DNA from: Mycobacterium lacus
Lineage (GTDB): Bacteria; Actinomycetota; Actinomycetes; Mycobacteriales; Mycobacteriaceae
Assembly: GCF_010731535.1 (NCBI RefSeq)
Contig: NZ_AP022581.1
Span: forward strand, 744,001 to 808,000
DNA length: 64,000 nucleotides
Reading direction: 5' to 3'
The position numbers and the translations under genes are program-made. Below are positions 1 to 9,554 of this stretch, one piece after another (the stretch's first letter is position 1; the number at the start of each line of letters is the position of its first letter). The notes under the pieces were generated by a model that was not told the origin of the DNA, did not search any database, and worked only from the letters and a program-made list of their open reading frames with translations.

Positions 1-40
1 TGCCATGCCCGGCTCCTTAGCCGATCCCCTTGGCAGCAAG

Positions 41-1498
41 CTACACCGATTGCGGTTGCCCGGTGAACGAATAGGGCAAGCTGCTGCCCGCGTTCTCGTC
101 TACCACGACCCGTCCGCCGAGATACGGAAACGCGCGCTGGGCGCACGACGTCCGGTTGCAGATCTTGCAGCCCGCTCCGATCGGGACCGCCGTTGTCGGA
201 TCGTCGAGGACTACCCCGGTCGAGTAGACCAGCTCGCCGGCATAAGCGAGGTCGCACCCCAGCCCGACGGCAAAGCTCTTACGCTGGCCGAGGTATCCGC
301 GGCCCTCGGGGACAGTGGTCTTGGCCACCCAGAAATACGAGCGCCCGTCGGGCATCTGCGCCACCTGCACGACGATCCGGCCCGGTTGGGCGAACGCGTC
401 GTGCACCACCCACAGCGGGCAGCTGCCGCCCACCCGGCTGAAGTGGAACGCCGTGGCAGACTGCCGCTTTGAGATGTTGCCCGCCCTGTCGGTGCGCACG
501 AAGATGAACGGGATCCCGCGCTGCCGCGGCCGCTGTAGCGTCGAAAGCCGATGGCACACGGTCTCGAAGCCCACCCCGAACCGGCGGCCCAGCAGGTCGA
601 TGTCATAGCGCAATTCCTCTGCGGCCCGGTGGAATTCGCGATAGGGGAGGAGGAAAGCGCCGGCGAAGTAGTTGGCCAGACCGATCCGGGCAACGGCGCG
701 GGCCTCGATGCTGAGCTGGTCGTCGGTGGCCACGATGGCCGAGATCAACTCTGATTGGCTGAGCAGAGCGAGCTGGGTAGCGATCTGGAACGCGCGCTGC
801 CCGGGCGACAGCCAGTGTGCGATGCGCAGCACCTTGGTTTCTGGGTGGTAGCGGCGCTTAGCGGTTTCGGGTAGGGCGTCATCGATAACGACGTTGATTG
901 CGAACTTGTTCCGCATCAGCTGCGACAGCTGGATGTCCAATCCGCCGACGCGCATGCCGAACTCGCCGAACATGTCTTCCGCCGCCAGGTCGAGGTCGCC
1001 GATGTAGTTGTTGCGGTCGTAGAAGAAATCGCGGACCTCCTCGAACGGCATCGGTCGCTGCGGGGGCGGCTCGGCTTCGTCGGTCGCTCGAGATCGATAG
1101 CCCTCCAATTCCTCGGTGGCATCGCGTAACCGGCGGTGCATGGCAACCAGGCTGCGGCCGACCTCAGGCATCCGGGCAACGAACTCCTCGATCTGGTGTT
1201 GGCTGATTGCACGCTCGGCGGTTTCGGTGAAGACGGCGTTGAGGTCGGCCACCAACCGGGCGTCGGAATCGGAGGCGAAGTACTGGGGTGGCAGGTCGAA
1301 GCGCTCGGTGAGCGCAAGCAGCACCGGCACGGTGATGGGGCGCTGGTCGTTCTCCAACTGGTTGACATAGCTGGTGGACAGGTCCAGGGTGCGGGCCAAC
1401 GCCGCCTGAGTGAGGCCGCGTTCTTGACGCAGCCGCCGCAGCCGGGCCCCCGAAAAAGTCTTCGCCACCCTTGAAACGGTACTCCAATTCGAGTTCAC
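41..1498 (-). CDS. prpR: PrpR, methylcitrate-cycle transcriptional regulator
   Basis: This is the regulator of propionate (methylcitrate cycle) genes, 485 aa, divergent from prpD. Residues about 17-75 form an XRE-type helix-turn-helix ([13 protein letters not shown], then [11 protein letters not shown]). The middle is the IrrE/DUF955-like region and the C-terminus is the short-chain fatty-acyl-CoA regulator domain shared with RamB. Cysteines are clustered near the end ([20 protein letters not shown]). In the M. tuberculosis homologue such cysteines are reported to hold an Fe-S cluster and the C-terminal domain senses acyl-CoA. The GTG start at 1498 gives a length very close to Rv1129c; a GTG at 1477 is an alternative. 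The first 40 bases of the window, downstream of its stop, hold nothing I recognise. Confidence 0.93.
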   Translation of the reverse strand: MNSNWSTVSRVAKTFSGARLRRLRQERGLTQAALARTLDLSTSYVNQLENDQRPITVPVLLALTERFDLPPQYFASDSDARLVADLNAVFTETAERAISQHQIEEFVARMPEVGRSLVAMHRRLRDATEELEGYRSRATDEAEPPPQRPMPFEEVRDFFYDRNNYIGDLDLAAEDMFGEFGMRVGGLDIQLSQLMRNKFAINVVIDDALPETAKRRYHPETKVLRIAHWLSPGQRAFQIATQLALLSQSELISAIVATDDQLSIEARAVARIGLANYFAGAFLLPYREFHRAAEELRYDIDLLGRRFGVGFETVCHRLSTLQRPRQRGIPFIFVRTDRAGNISKRQSATAFHFSRVGGSCPLWVVHDAFAQPGRIVVQVAQMPDGRSYFWVAKTTVPEGRGYLGQRKSFAVGLGCDLAYAGELVYSTGVVLDDPTTAVPIGAGCKICNRTSCAQRAFPYLGGRVVVDENAGSSLPYSFTGQPQSV

Positions 1499-1499
1499 A

Positions 1500-1512
1500 A
1501 AGTTCGCAACTT
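1500..1512. promoter_or_regulatory. Candidate PrpR operator (palindrome)
   Basis: A perfect dyad, AAGTT-CGC-AACTT, sits two bases upstream of the prpR start and about 75 bp upstream of prpD. It resembles the TTTGCAAA-type palindromes described for PrpR. Its position between divergent genes fits autoregulation of prpR and control of prpDC. Binding is inferred. Confidence 0.5.
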
Positions 1513-1587
1513 ACGCCGTATAAGGACACAAAAATACGCATTTACAGGCACTTTTCGGCCGGATGCGCAGTGCGTAGCGTGCGGATT

Positions 1588-3105
1588 GTGCAGATACACG
1601 ACGTACGGTCCAGGCGCAGCGCTGACGATTTCCCCCGCACCGAGCACCTGGCCTACAAGATCGCCGAGGTCGCCACCGATCCGGTCGCGGTCGAGCCGGA
1701 GACCACCGAAATGCTGCTGAACCGGATCATCGACAACGCCGCTGTCAGCGCCGCGGCGGTGCTGCGCCGGCCGGTCACCGTCGCCCGCCAACAGGCGCAG
1801 GCCCACCGCACGCGACGGGGGGCACGGGTTTTCGGCGTGGGCGGCTGCTATGCCGCGGAATGGGCGGCGTGGGCCAACGGTGTCGCGGTGCGCGAACTGG
1901 ATTTCCACGACACGTTTCTGGCCGCGGAGTACTCCCACCCCGGCGACAACATCCCCCCGCTGGTGGCCGTCGCCCAGCAGCTCGGCGTGCGCGGCGCGGA
2001 CCTGATCCGCGGCCTGGCGACCGCATACGAGATCCAGATCGACCTGGCCCGTGGAATGTGCCTGCACGAGAACAAGATCGACCATGTCGCCCATCTGGGC
2101 CCGTCGGTCGTCGCCGGCATCGGGACCATGCTGCGACTGGATACCGAGACCATCTACCACGCGATTGGACAGGCCTTGCACCTGACCACCAGCACCCGCC
2201 AATCCCGCAAGGGCGCGATCTCCAGCTGGAAGGCCTTCGCGCCCGCGCACGCCGGCAAGGTCGCCATCGAGGCGGTCGACCGGGCGATGCGCGGTGAGGG
2301 GTCGCCGGCACCGATCTGGGAGGGTGAGGACGGCGTCATCGCCTGGCTGCTCGGCGGCCCCGACCGCACCTACCGGGTGCCGTTGCCGGCTCCCGGCGAA
2401 CCCAAGCGCGCCATCCTGGACAGCTACACCAAGGAGCACTCCGCGGAGTACCAGAGCCAGGCGCCGATCGACCTGGCCCGCCGGCTGCGCGAGCGCCTAT
2501 CCGGCCTGGAAGGCGGCCTCGATCAGATTGCGACGATCGTGCTGCACACCAGCCGGCACACCCATGTGGTGATCGGAACCGGCTCCGGGGACCCGCAGAA
2601 GTTCGATCCGGACGCGTCCCGGGAAACGCTCGATCATTCGCTGCCCTACATTTTTGCCGTCGCACTACAGGACGGCAGCTGGCACCACGAACGCTCCTAC
2701 GCTCCCGAGCGGGCCCACCGGCCCGACACCGTCGAGTTATGGCACAAAATCGCCACCGTCGAGGATCCCGAGTGGACCCGCCGCTATCACTCGACCGATC
2801 CGGCCGACAAGGCGTTCGGGGCGCGGGCGGAGGTGACGCTGAAGAGTGGTGAGGTGATTGTCGACGAACTGGCGGTGGCCGACGCTCATCCGCTGGGCGC
2901 CCGGCCGTTCGAGCGCAAGCAATACATCGAGAAGTTCGCCGAACTCGCCGATGGTACGGTGGAACCCTTTGAGCAGCAAAGGTTCCTGTACACCGTGGAC
3001 AACCTTGCCGATCTCAGGGCCGGCTCGCTGGGCGAGCTGAACGTGTCGGTCGATCCGCGGGTGCTGGACAAGGCGCCGGTGATTCCGTCGGGAATCTTCC
3101 GGTGA
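1588..3105 (+). CDS. prpD: 2-methylcitrate dehydratase PrpD
   Basis: PrpD dehydrates 2-methylcitrate to 2-methyl-cis-aconitate in the methylcitrate cycle, which detoxifies propionyl-CoA from odd-chain and branched lipids and cholesterol. The protein is about 505 aa and matches the MmgE/PrpD family throughout (for example EFDHVMAR-equivalent [32 protein letters not shown], and a C-terminal region ending in IPSGIFR). No ATG is near the N-terminus; GTG codons at 1570, 1579 and 1588 are possible. I chose 1588 because family members begin near [11 protein letters not shown]. There is no clear Shine-Dalgarno, so a leaderless or short-leader mRNA is possible. The stop overlaps the GTG of the prpB relic by 4 bp, showing the old operon order prpD-prpB-prpC. 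Confidence 0.93.
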   Translation: MQIHDVRSRRSADDFPRTEHLAYKIAEVATDPVAVEPETTEMLLNRIIDNAAVSAAAVLRRPVTVARQQAQAHRTRRGARVFGVGGCYAAEWAAWANGVAVRELDFHDTFLAAEYSHPGDNIPPLVAVAQQLGVRGADLIRGLATAYEIQIDLARGMCLHENKIDHVAHLGPSVVAGIGTMLRLDTETIYHAIGQALHLTTSTRQSRKGAISSWKAFAPAHAGKVAIEAVDRAMRGEGSPAPIWEGEDGVIAWLLGGPDRTYRVPLPAPGEPKRAILDSYTKEHSAEYQSQAPIDLARRLRERLSGLEGGLDQIATIVLHTSRHTHVVIGTGSGDPQKFDPDASRETLDHSLPYIFAVALQDGSWHHERSYAPERAHRPDTVELWHKIATVEDPEWTRRYHSTDPADKAFGARAEVTLKSGEVIVDELAVADAHPLGARPFERKQYIEKFAELADGTVEPFEQQRFLYTVDNLADLRAGSLGELNVSVDPRVLDKAPVIPSGIFR

Positions 3106-3605
3106 CCGTCGCCACCGGTAAGCGCGCGACGTTTCGGGCTGGCCTTAATTCCGGTCGGCTGCAACGTCTTCCGGGTGCATTCTCGCCGCTGGTGGCCAAA
3201 GCGATAGCCGAGAACAGCTTCCAAGGGGTCTATGTTTCCGGCGCCGCGCTTTCCGCCGACTTCGGATTGCCCAACATCGGGTTGACGACGCTGACCGAGA
3301 TGGCCGACTTCGAGAAGTTCCGCGCCGCGGTTGACATTCCGCTGCTGGCCAACATGACCGAGTTCGGCAAGTCGCCGCTGCTGACCGCGCGGCAATTGGG
3401 TGACATCGGCTACAACGCGGTCATCTACCCGGTCACCACGTTGCGGCTGGCGATGTTCGCTGTCGACGCGGATCTGCGTGAAATCTGCTTAGCGGGAACG
3501 CAATCCGCGCTGCTGGGGTGCATGCACCACCGATGTCGGCTCTACCAGCTGCTGGTTACGCCCCCACACCCGAGGAGGCACAGCCATGACCGCGCCAGCC
3601 GTTGA
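3102..3605 (+). pseudogene. prpB: prpB relic (methylisocitrate lyase with internal deletion)
   Basis: This 167-codon ORF carries the N-terminus of 2-methylisocitrate lyase (about 60 residues, with GVYVSGAALSADFGLPNIGL) fused directly to its C-terminal third (DIPLLANMTEFGKSPLL, GYNAVIYPVTTLRLAM). About 110 residues between them are missing, including the metal-binding DADTGFGE-type segment and the catalytic KRCGH loop. The extreme C-terminus is also lost: after RLYQLL the frame runs into unrelated residues and past the prpC start. The junction reads LTE-MADFEKF. Intact homologues have LTE both after GLTT and before the ADFE helix, so a short repeat (CTGACCGAG) may have mediated the deletion. 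The product cannot be an active lyase. M. tuberculosis lacks prpB here and its isocitrate lyase does this step. Confidence 0.88.
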
Positions 3606-4710
3606 AATCCGTAAGGGCCTCGCCGGTGTGGTGGTGGACACCACGGCCATCTCCAAGGTGGTGCCGGAGACCAATTCGCTGACCTACCGCGGATATCCCG
3701 TGCAGGACCTGGCGGCGCACTGCAGTTTCGAACAGGTCGCCTTCCTGCTCTGGCGCGGCGAGCTGCCGACCGACGCGGAGCTGGCGCTGTTCTGCGAACG
3801 GGAACGCGCCGGCCGCCGGGTGGACCGGTCGATGCTGTCGCTGCTGGCCAAGCTGCCCGACAACTGCCATCCGATGGACGTGGTGCGCACCGCGATCAGC
3901 TATCTGGGCGCCGAGGATCCCGACGAGGACGACGAATCGGCGAACCGGGCCAAGGCGCTGCGCATGCTCGCGGTGTTACCCACCATCGTCGCCGTCGACA
4001 TGCGGCGCCGTCGCGGGTTGGCCCCGATCCCGCCGCACAGCGGGCTGGGGTATGCCGAGAACTTCCTGCGGATGTGCTTCGGTGAGATGCCCGAACCCGC
4101 CATCGTGTCGGCGTTCGAGCAGTCGATGATCCTGTACGCCGAACACGGTTTCAACGCGTCGACGTTCGCCGCGCGGGTGGTGACGTCGACCCAGTCGGAC
4201 ATCTACTCGGCGGTCACCGGGGCGATCGGCGCGCTCAAGGGTCGGCTGCATGGCGGTGCCAACGAGGCCGTCATGCACGACATGATTGAGATCGGCGACC
4301 CGGGCAACGCGCGGGAATGGTTGCGCGGCAAGCTCGCCCGCAAGGAGAAGATCATGGGCTTCGGGCACCGGGTGTACAAGCACGGTGACTCCCGGGTGCC
4401 GACGATGAAGCAGGCGCTGACCCGCGTCGCCGCCGTTCGTGACGGCCGGCGCTGGCTGGACATCTACAACGTGCTGGAGGCGGAGATGCTGTCCGCCACC
4501 GGCATTAAGCCCAATCTCGACTTTCCCACCGGGCCTGCGTATCACCTGATGGGATTCGACATCGCCTGCTTCACACCCATCTTCGTGATGAGCAGGATCA
4601 CCGGCTGGACCGCTCACGTCATGGAACAGGCGGCGGCCAACGCGCTGATCCGGCCGCTGAGCGCGTATTCGGGGCGCGAGCAGCGGACGCTGCCCCGCCT
4701 GCGAGCCTGA
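3586..4710 (+). CDS. prpC: 2-methylcitrate synthase PrpC (GltA1-like)
   Basis: PrpC condenses propionyl-CoA with oxaloacetate to give 2-methylcitrate. The protein is 374 aa and shows the citrate synthase signatures in order: GRLHGGANEAV (catalytic His), GFGHRVYKHGD (catalytic His) and LDFPTGPAYHLMGF (catalytic Asp). It ends in the usual ALIRPLSAYSG block. The ATG at 3586 has a good ribosome site (GAGGAGG about 10 bp upstream). Its first 20 bases overlap the tail of the prpB relic. The last few residues (REQRTLPRLRA) differ from what I expect for the family, and PGRS-like sequence begins two bases after the stop, so the 3' end may have been altered by recombination. Confidence 0.93.
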   Translation: MTAPAVEIRKGLAGVVVDTTAISKVVPETNSLTYRGYPVQDLAAHCSFEQVAFLLWRGELPTDAELALFCERERAGRRVDRSMLSLLAKLPDNCHPMDVVRTAISYLGAEDPDEDDESANRAKALRMLAVLPTIVAVDMRRRRGLAPIPPHSGLGYAENFLRMCFGEMPEPAIVSAFEQSMILYAEHGFNASTFAARVVTSTQSDIYSAVTGAIGALKGRLHGGANEAVMHDMIEIGDPGNAREWLRGKLARKEKIMGFGHRVYKHGDSRVPTMKQALTRVAAVRDGRRWLDIYNVLEAEMLSATGIKPNLDFPTGPAYHLMGFDIACFTPIFVMSRITGWTAHVMEQAAANALIRPLSAYSGREQRTLPRLRA

Positions 4711-4711
4711 C

Positions 4712-4866
4712 GACTGTCGCCCTGGGTGCCGCCATCCCGGCCAGCGCCGCCGGGGCCGCCCTTGGCTCGGGTGCCGCCACTGGGAGCGCCTCCGATGCCG
4801 AAGTCGCCGGTCTGGCCCGCACCGCCGTCGCTGCCGGCGCCGCCGGGGGTGGAAGCGCCGCTGATG
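4712..4866 (-). pseudogene. PGRS-type gene scrap
   Basis: Read on the minus strand, about 50 codons give a glycine-rich PGRS pattern (STPGGAGSDGGAGQTGDF, then GGAPSGGTRAKGGPGGAGRD). There is no PE domain, start or Shine-Dalgarno. It fills the space between prpC and the next gene and looks like a leftover from a PE_PGRS gene or from recombination with one. The rest of the gap (4867-5072) holds the upstream region of the following gene. Confidence 0.6.
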
Positions 4867-5072
4867 ACAGGTGAATCGTAGGCAAGTCGGTCGGGTAACT
4901 GCTTCGGTTGTCGCTCAACGCAATTCCGGTGCTACACTGCTGCATCGGAACGAGCGCAGCTGCAGGCCGGCGGCCACGATCAATCCGCTCAAAGCATTGA
5001 CTACCCGTCGTGCAAAATGCACAGAGATTCGGACCGCGCACACCCCTGGAACCTGTTCTAATCTGTCGAACC

Positions 5073-6785
5073 ATGGGATTTCTGAAGCCCGACCTGCCGC
5101 AGATCGACATGACCGAATGGAGCAAGGGCACCCGCAGCGAGAAGATCCGTCCGATGGCCCGGCACTGGGCCGAGGTGGGCTTCGGAACGCCGATGGCACT
5201 GCACCTGTTCTACGTGGCCAAGGTCCTGCTCTATATCCTGGCTGCCTGGCTGATCGTGGTCACCACCAAGGGCATCCAGGGATTCACCGACGTCACGGCG
5301 TGGTACGCCGAGCCGATCGTGTTTGAGAAGGTCGTGCTCTACACGATGCTTTTCGAGGTGATCGGGCTGGGCTGCGGCTTCGGGCCGCTGAACAACCGGT
5401 ACTTCCCGCCGATGGGCTCGATCCTGTACTGGATGCGCTTCGGCACCATCCGGCTGCCGCCGTGGCCCGATCGCGTCCCGCTGACGCAGGGCACCAAGCG
5501 CAAGCCGGTGGATGTCGCGCTGTACGCGCTGCTGCTGATCATGTTGCTGGCGGCGCTGTTCGCAGATGGCACCGGCCCGGTACCGGAGCTGGGCACCACG
5601 ATCGGGCTGCTGCCGGTCTGGGAGATCGTGCTGATCCTGCTGCTTCTCGGCGTGCTGGGGCTGCGCGACAAGGTGGTCTTCCTGGCCGCCCGCGGCGAGG
5701 TCTACGCGACGCTGACGGTGACCTTTCTGTTTGGTGTCGACATGATCGTCGCCGCCAAGGTGGTGTTCCTGGTGATCTGGATGGGTGCGGCGACGTCGAA
5801 GCTCAACCGCCACTTCCCGTTCGTGATCTCCACGATGATGTCCAACAACCCGCTGTTCCGGCCTCGGTTCGTCAAGCGCATGTTCTTCGAGAGGTTCCCC
5901 GACGATCTGCGGCCCGGACTCCTGTCTCGGATCTTCGCTCACGTCAGCACTTTCGTCGAGATGTGTGTGCCCGTGGTGCTGTTCTTCTCCCACAGCGGCT
6001 GGCCCCTGGCGGTGGCCGCGATCGTGATGGTGTGCTTCCACCTCGGGATCCTGACGGCGATCCCGATGGGCGTCCCGCTGGAGTGGAACGTGTTCATGAT
6101 CTTCGGCGTGCTGTCGCTGTTCGTCGGCCATGCCCGTCTCGGCCTGACCGACCTGAAAAACCCTGTGCCGGTGGCGATTCTGTGCGCCATGATCGGGGGG
6201 ATCGTGATCGCGGGCAACATGCTCCCGCGCAAGATCTCGTTCTTGCCCGCCATGCGCTATTACGCCGGTAATTGGGACACCACGCTGTGGTGTGTCAAAC
6301 CCTCTGCGGAGGACAAGATCGATAGGGGCATCGTCGCGATCGCCAGCATGCCGGCCGCACAACTGGAGCGCTACTACGGCAAGGAGCGCGCCCAGATCCC
6401 GATGTATCTCGGATACGCGTTCCGCGCCATGAACTCTCACGGCCGGGCGCTGTTCACGCTGGCGCACCGGGCGATGGCGGGCCAGAACGAGGACGACTAC
6501 GCCATCATCGACGGGGAACGCATCTGCAGCACCGCCGTCGGATGGAATTTTGGCGACGGCCACATGCACAACGAGCAACTGATCGGTGCGATGCAACAGC
6601 GCTGCCGGTTCGAGCCTGGCGAGGTGCGGATCGTGCTGCTCGACGCGCAGCCCATCCACCGACAGACCCAGCAGTATCGGTTAGTGGACGCCGCGACCGG
6701 TGAGTTCGAGCGCGGCTACATCCGGGTGGCCGACATGGTGACCCGGCAGCCCTGGGCCGACGACGTGCCGGTCCACGTGCTATAG
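5073..6785 (+). CDS. DUF3556 conserved membrane protein (Rv1132-like)
   Basis: A 570-aa multi-pass membrane protein of unknown function, equivalent by position and length to Rv1132. Hydrophobic segments are evident around residues 42-62 (VLLYILAAWLIVVTT), 80-100, 145-165, 180-200, 215-240, 300-330, 340-360 and 375-395. The C-terminal third (about 410-570) is soluble and includes WGFGDGH-like NFGDGHMHNEQLI and VRIVLLDAQPIHRQTQQYR. I chose the ATG at 5073 (MGFLKPDLPQID); the 21 upstream codons lie in the relic-rich gap. No operon partner: metE lies convergent downstream. Confidence 0.8.
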   Translation: MGFLKPDLPQIDMTEWSKGTRSEKIRPMARHWAEVGFGTPMALHLFYVAKVLLYILAAWLIVVTTKGIQGFTDVTAWYAEPIVFEKVVLYTMLFEVIGLGCGFGPLNNRYFPPMGSILYWMRFGTIRLPPWPDRVPLTQGTKRKPVDVALYALLLIMLLAALFADGTGPVPELGTTIGLLPVWEIVLILLLLGVLGLRDKVVFLAARGEVYATLTVTFLFGVDMIVAAKVVFLVIWMGAATSKLNRHFPFVISTMMSNNPLFRPRFVKRMFFERFPDDLRPGLLSRIFAHVSTFVEMCVPVVLFFSHSGWPLAVAAIVMVCFHLGILTAIPMGVPLEWNVFMIFGVLSLFVGHARLGLTDLKNPVPVAILCAMIGGIVIAGNMLPRKISFLPAMRYYAGNWDTTLWCVKPSAEDKIDRGIVAIASMPAAQLERYYGKERAQIPMYLGYAFRAMNSHGRALFTLAHRAMAGQNEDDYAIIDGERICSTAVGWNFGDGHMHNEQLIGAMQQRCRFEPGEVRIVLLDAQPIHRQTQQYRLVDAATGEFERGYIRVADMVTRQPWADDVPVHVL

Positions 6786-6787
6786 CC

Positions 6788-6849
6788 GGCGAGCAGACGC
6801 AGAATCGCACGCACGCGTGGCGTGTCGTGCGATTCCACGTCTGCTCGCC
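6788..6849. terminator. Long inverted repeat between convergent genes
   Basis: Arms of 24 bp (6788-6811 and 6826-6849) match at 22 positions around a 14-bp loop. It sits exactly between the convergent stops of the DUF3556 gene and metE, so it probably works as a bidirectional terminator. The arm sequence, with GCGAGCAGACG, is of a kind scattered in mycobacterial intergenic regions. Confidence 0.65.
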
Positions 6850-6851
6850 AG

Positions 6852-9134
6852 CTAGCCGGAACGTACCTCCTGTGCTGCGGCGACCATGTTCTGCAGCGAC
6901 GCGATCACCTCGTTGACGTTGCGGGTCTTTAGCCCACAGTCGGGGTTGACCCACAGCCGCCCGGCCGGCACGGCCCGCAACGCGGCACGCAGCGACTCGG
7001 CCATCTCGTCGGTGCTCGGCACCCGCGGCGAGTGGATGTCGTACACCCCCGGGCCCACACTGTTGGCGAAGCCGACCGCGTTCAGGTCATCCAGCACCTC
7101 CATGTGGGAGCGCGCCGCCTCGATGGACGTGACGTCGGCATCCAGGTCGGCGATAGCGCCTATCACCTCACCGAACTCCGAGTAGCACAAGTGGGTATGG
7201 ATCTGCGTAGAGTCGGCGACGCCCGACGTCGCCAACCGGAAAGCGCCTACGGCCCAACGCAAATACTCCTCCTGATCTGCGCGACGCAGCGGCAGCAGTT
7301 CGCGCAGCGCCGGCTCGTCGACCTGGATGACCGCGATGCCGGCCGACTGCAGATCCACGGTTTCGTCGCGGATGGCCAGCGCCACCTGGTTGGCGGTGTC
7401 GGCCAGCGGCTGGTCGTCACGCACGAACGACCAGGCCAGGATCGTGACCGGCCCGGTCAACATGCCCTTGACCGGTTTGTCGGTCAGCGACTGCGCGTAG
7501 GTGATCCACCCGACCGTCATCGGATGCGTCCGGGCCACGTCGCCGTAGAGGATGGGCGGGCGCACGCAGCGGCTGCCGTAGGACTGCACCCAGCCGTTCT
7601 GCGTGGCGAAGAATCCCTGCAGCTGCTCGGCGAAGTACTGCACCATGTCGTTGCGCTCGGGCTCGCCGTGCACCAGCACGTCCAGGCCTAGTCGCTCCTG
7701 CAGCTTGATGACGTCGGCGATCTCCGCCTTCATCCGCCGGACATACTCGGCGTTGTCGATCTCGCCGGCCCGCAGCGCCGCGCGCGCTTTGCGGATCGCC
7801 GAGGTCTGCGGGTAGGAGCCGATCGTCGTGGTCGGCAGCGGCGGCAGATGCAGCCGCGCGTCCTGGCTGGCCCGCCGCTGCGCGGGGTCGCCCCGGTGCG
7901 CACCCGAGGCGACGATCGAGTCGATGCGGGCCCGGACCTGCCCGTTGCGCAGGCGCGGATCACGCCTGCGGGACGCCACCGCGGCGTTGGACGCCGCGAT
8001 CTCGTCGGCCACGGAATCGCGCCCGTCGCGCAGGGCACGCGCCAAGACGACGACTTCGCGCACCTTCTCCGCGCCGAACGCCAGCCAGCTCCGCAAGGCG
8101 TCGTCCAGGTCGGTTTCTGGTTCCAGCGAGTACGGCACGTGCAGGGTGGAACACGACGTCGAGACGGCAACGGCGGCCGCCGAACCCAGCAGGGTCGCCA
8201 GCCGGCTCAGGGCGGCCTCTAGATCGGTGCGCCAGACATTGCGCCCGTCCACGATGCCGGCCACCAGCGTCTTGCCGGCCAGCTCGGGCGCCCCGAATAT
8301 AGAAGCCACCGCGGTGTCGGCGCCGGCGACCAAGTCGACGCCGATGGCCTCGACCGGCGTGCGCGCCAGCCCCGCCAGGGCGGCGCCGGGGTCGCCGAAG
8401 TAGGTGGCGACGTAAACGGCGGGCCGGTTGCTCACGGCGCCGAGCGCGTTGTAGACCCACTCGGCGAGGGCGGGCGCGTCGGGGGAGATGTCGGTGACCA
8501 GCGCGGGCTCGTCGAGTTGCACCCACGGCGCCCCGTTGTCGGCGAGCAGCGACAACAGCTCGGAGTAGATCGGAACCAGCTCTTCGAGGCGCTCGATCGG
8601 CGCGCCGCCGCCGTTGACGCCCTTGCTCAACAACAGGAAGGTGACCGGCCCGATGACGACCGGGCGTGCGGGAATCCCTTGCTGCAGTGCTTCTTTCAGC
8701 TCGGAGAGCACCTTGTCCGGATTCAGCGCGAACCGGGTCGTGGGCTCGATCTCGGGAACCAGGTAGTGATAGTTGGTGTCGAACCACTTCGTCATCTCGA
8801 GTGGCGCCACGTCGTCGTTGCCGCGCGCCGCGGCGAAATAGCGGTCCAACTCGTCGGCGATTTTCGCCACCCGGGCCGGCAGCGCGCCGAGCAAAACCGC
8901 GGTGTCGAGCATCTGGTCGTAATAGGAGAAGGTGTTTACCGGCACGGAGTCCAGACCGGCCGCGGCCAATTCTGACCACATATCGCGGCGCAACGTGGCG
9001 GCGACCGACTCGAGGTCGGATCGGCTGGTGCGTCCGGACCAGTAGCCTTCGGTCGCGCGCTTGAGTTCGCGATGCGGGCCGATGCGCGGGGAGCCGGTGA
9101 TGGTTGCGGTGAACTTCCGAAAATTATCGGTCAC
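6852..9134 (-). CDS. metE: Cobalamin-independent methionine synthase MetE
   Basis: MetE transfers a methyl group from 5-methyltetrahydropteroyl-triglutamate to homocysteine without B12. The protein is about 760 aa and has the two duplicated barrels of the family: an N-terminal half with [20 protein letters not shown], and a catalytic C-terminal half with [32 protein letters not shown] (zinc ligands His and Cys) and [12 protein letters not shown] (zinc Cys). I chose the GTG at 9134 because GAAGGAC lies 7 bp before it; a TTG at 9149 would add five residues. A cobalamin riboswitch lies in the leader, so the gene should be off when B12 is plentiful. Confidence 0.96.
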   Translation of the reverse strand: MTDNFRKFTATITGSPRIGPHRELKRATEGYWSGRTSRSDLESVAATLRRDMWSELAAAGLDSVPVNTFSYYDQMLDTAVLLGALPARVAKIADELDRYFAAARGNDDVAPLEMTKWFDTNYHYLVPEIEPTTRFALNPDKVLSELKEALQQGIPARPVVIGPVTFLLLSKGVNGGGAPIERLEELVPIYSELLSLLADNGAPWVQLDEPALVTDISPDAPALAEWVYNALGAVSNRPAVYVATYFGDPGAALAGLARTPVEAIGVDLVAGADTAVASIFGAPELAGKTLVAGIVDGRNVWRTDLEAALSRLATLLGSAAAVAVSTSCSTLHVPYSLEPETDLDDALRSWLAFGAEKVREVVVLARALRDGRDSVADEIAASNAAVASRRRDPRLRNGQVRARIDSIVASGAHRGDPAQRRASQDARLHLPPLPTTTIGSYPQTSAIRKARAALRAGEIDNAEYVRRMKAEIADVIKLQERLGLDVLVHGEPERNDMVQYFAEQLQGFFATQNGWVQSYGSRCVRPPILYGDVARTHPMTVGWITYAQSLTDKPVKGMLTGPVTILAWSFVRDDQPLADTANQVALAIRDETVDLQSAGIAVIQVDEPALRELLPLRRADQEEYLRWAVGAFRLATSGVADSTQIHTHLCYSEFGEVIGAIADLDADVTSIEAARSHMEVLDDLNAVGFANSVGPGVYDIHSPRVPSTDEMAESLRAALRAVPAGRLWVNPDCGLKTRNVNEVIASLQNMVAAAQEVRSG

Positions 9135-9288
9135 TATGTCGTCCTTCAATCGACGGGGCGCTCACCGCCGGCGGACGCACAACCGATCCGGTCCGCGGCG
9201 CGCGCCTTCTTCTACAGCAACCGCAACCGGCACGGCCATACGCCCATTCCACGAGGCGACGAGCCGCCGGACGCGGCGCGCCCGGCAC

Positions 9289-9471
9289 AGCCGGCAGGTC
9301 TTCGGACTCGCAGGCGCGCACCCGGTGGTGCTCCTACTGGCCGTCGCTTCCCAGTCGCCAGACCAGTGCTATAAGACGGCGGTCGTTCCTGCACACCGCT
9401 GCGGGACAGTCCCGGATTCTCACCGGGTTCCCTCTTGCGACACATCGCTAACGTGTGTCGCTCGATGCCGG
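9289..9471 (-). promoter_or_regulatory. Cobalamin (B12) riboswitch upstream of metE
   Basis: On the minus strand the leader carries the hallmarks of the cobalamin riboswitch. The 5' core is GGGAACCCGGTGAGAATCC, followed by GGACTGTCCCGCAGCGG. The 3' B12 box is GAGTCCGAAGACCTGCCGG (9291-9309), and its end pairs with CCGGCA at the 5' end to close P1. It ends about 155 bp before metE, leaving room for an expression platform at 9135-9288. Control of metE by such a switch is known in mycobacteria. The promoter should lie between 9471 and the upstream gene end at 9555. Confidence 0.92.
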
Positions 9472-9554
9472 CGCCGCGTGGGGCGGCAACGGCAGACCAG
9501 CTGCGTAGGCAAGGTTACTCTGCCGCGCGACGGGTGCCCAACGTCGGGAGCCAG

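Noticed and set aside
5058..6659. 533-codon ORF on the minus strand antisense to the DUF3556 gene
   Set aside because: His/Gln/Arg-rich shadow of a high-GC gene; no domain, and the sense frame encodes a clear membrane protein.
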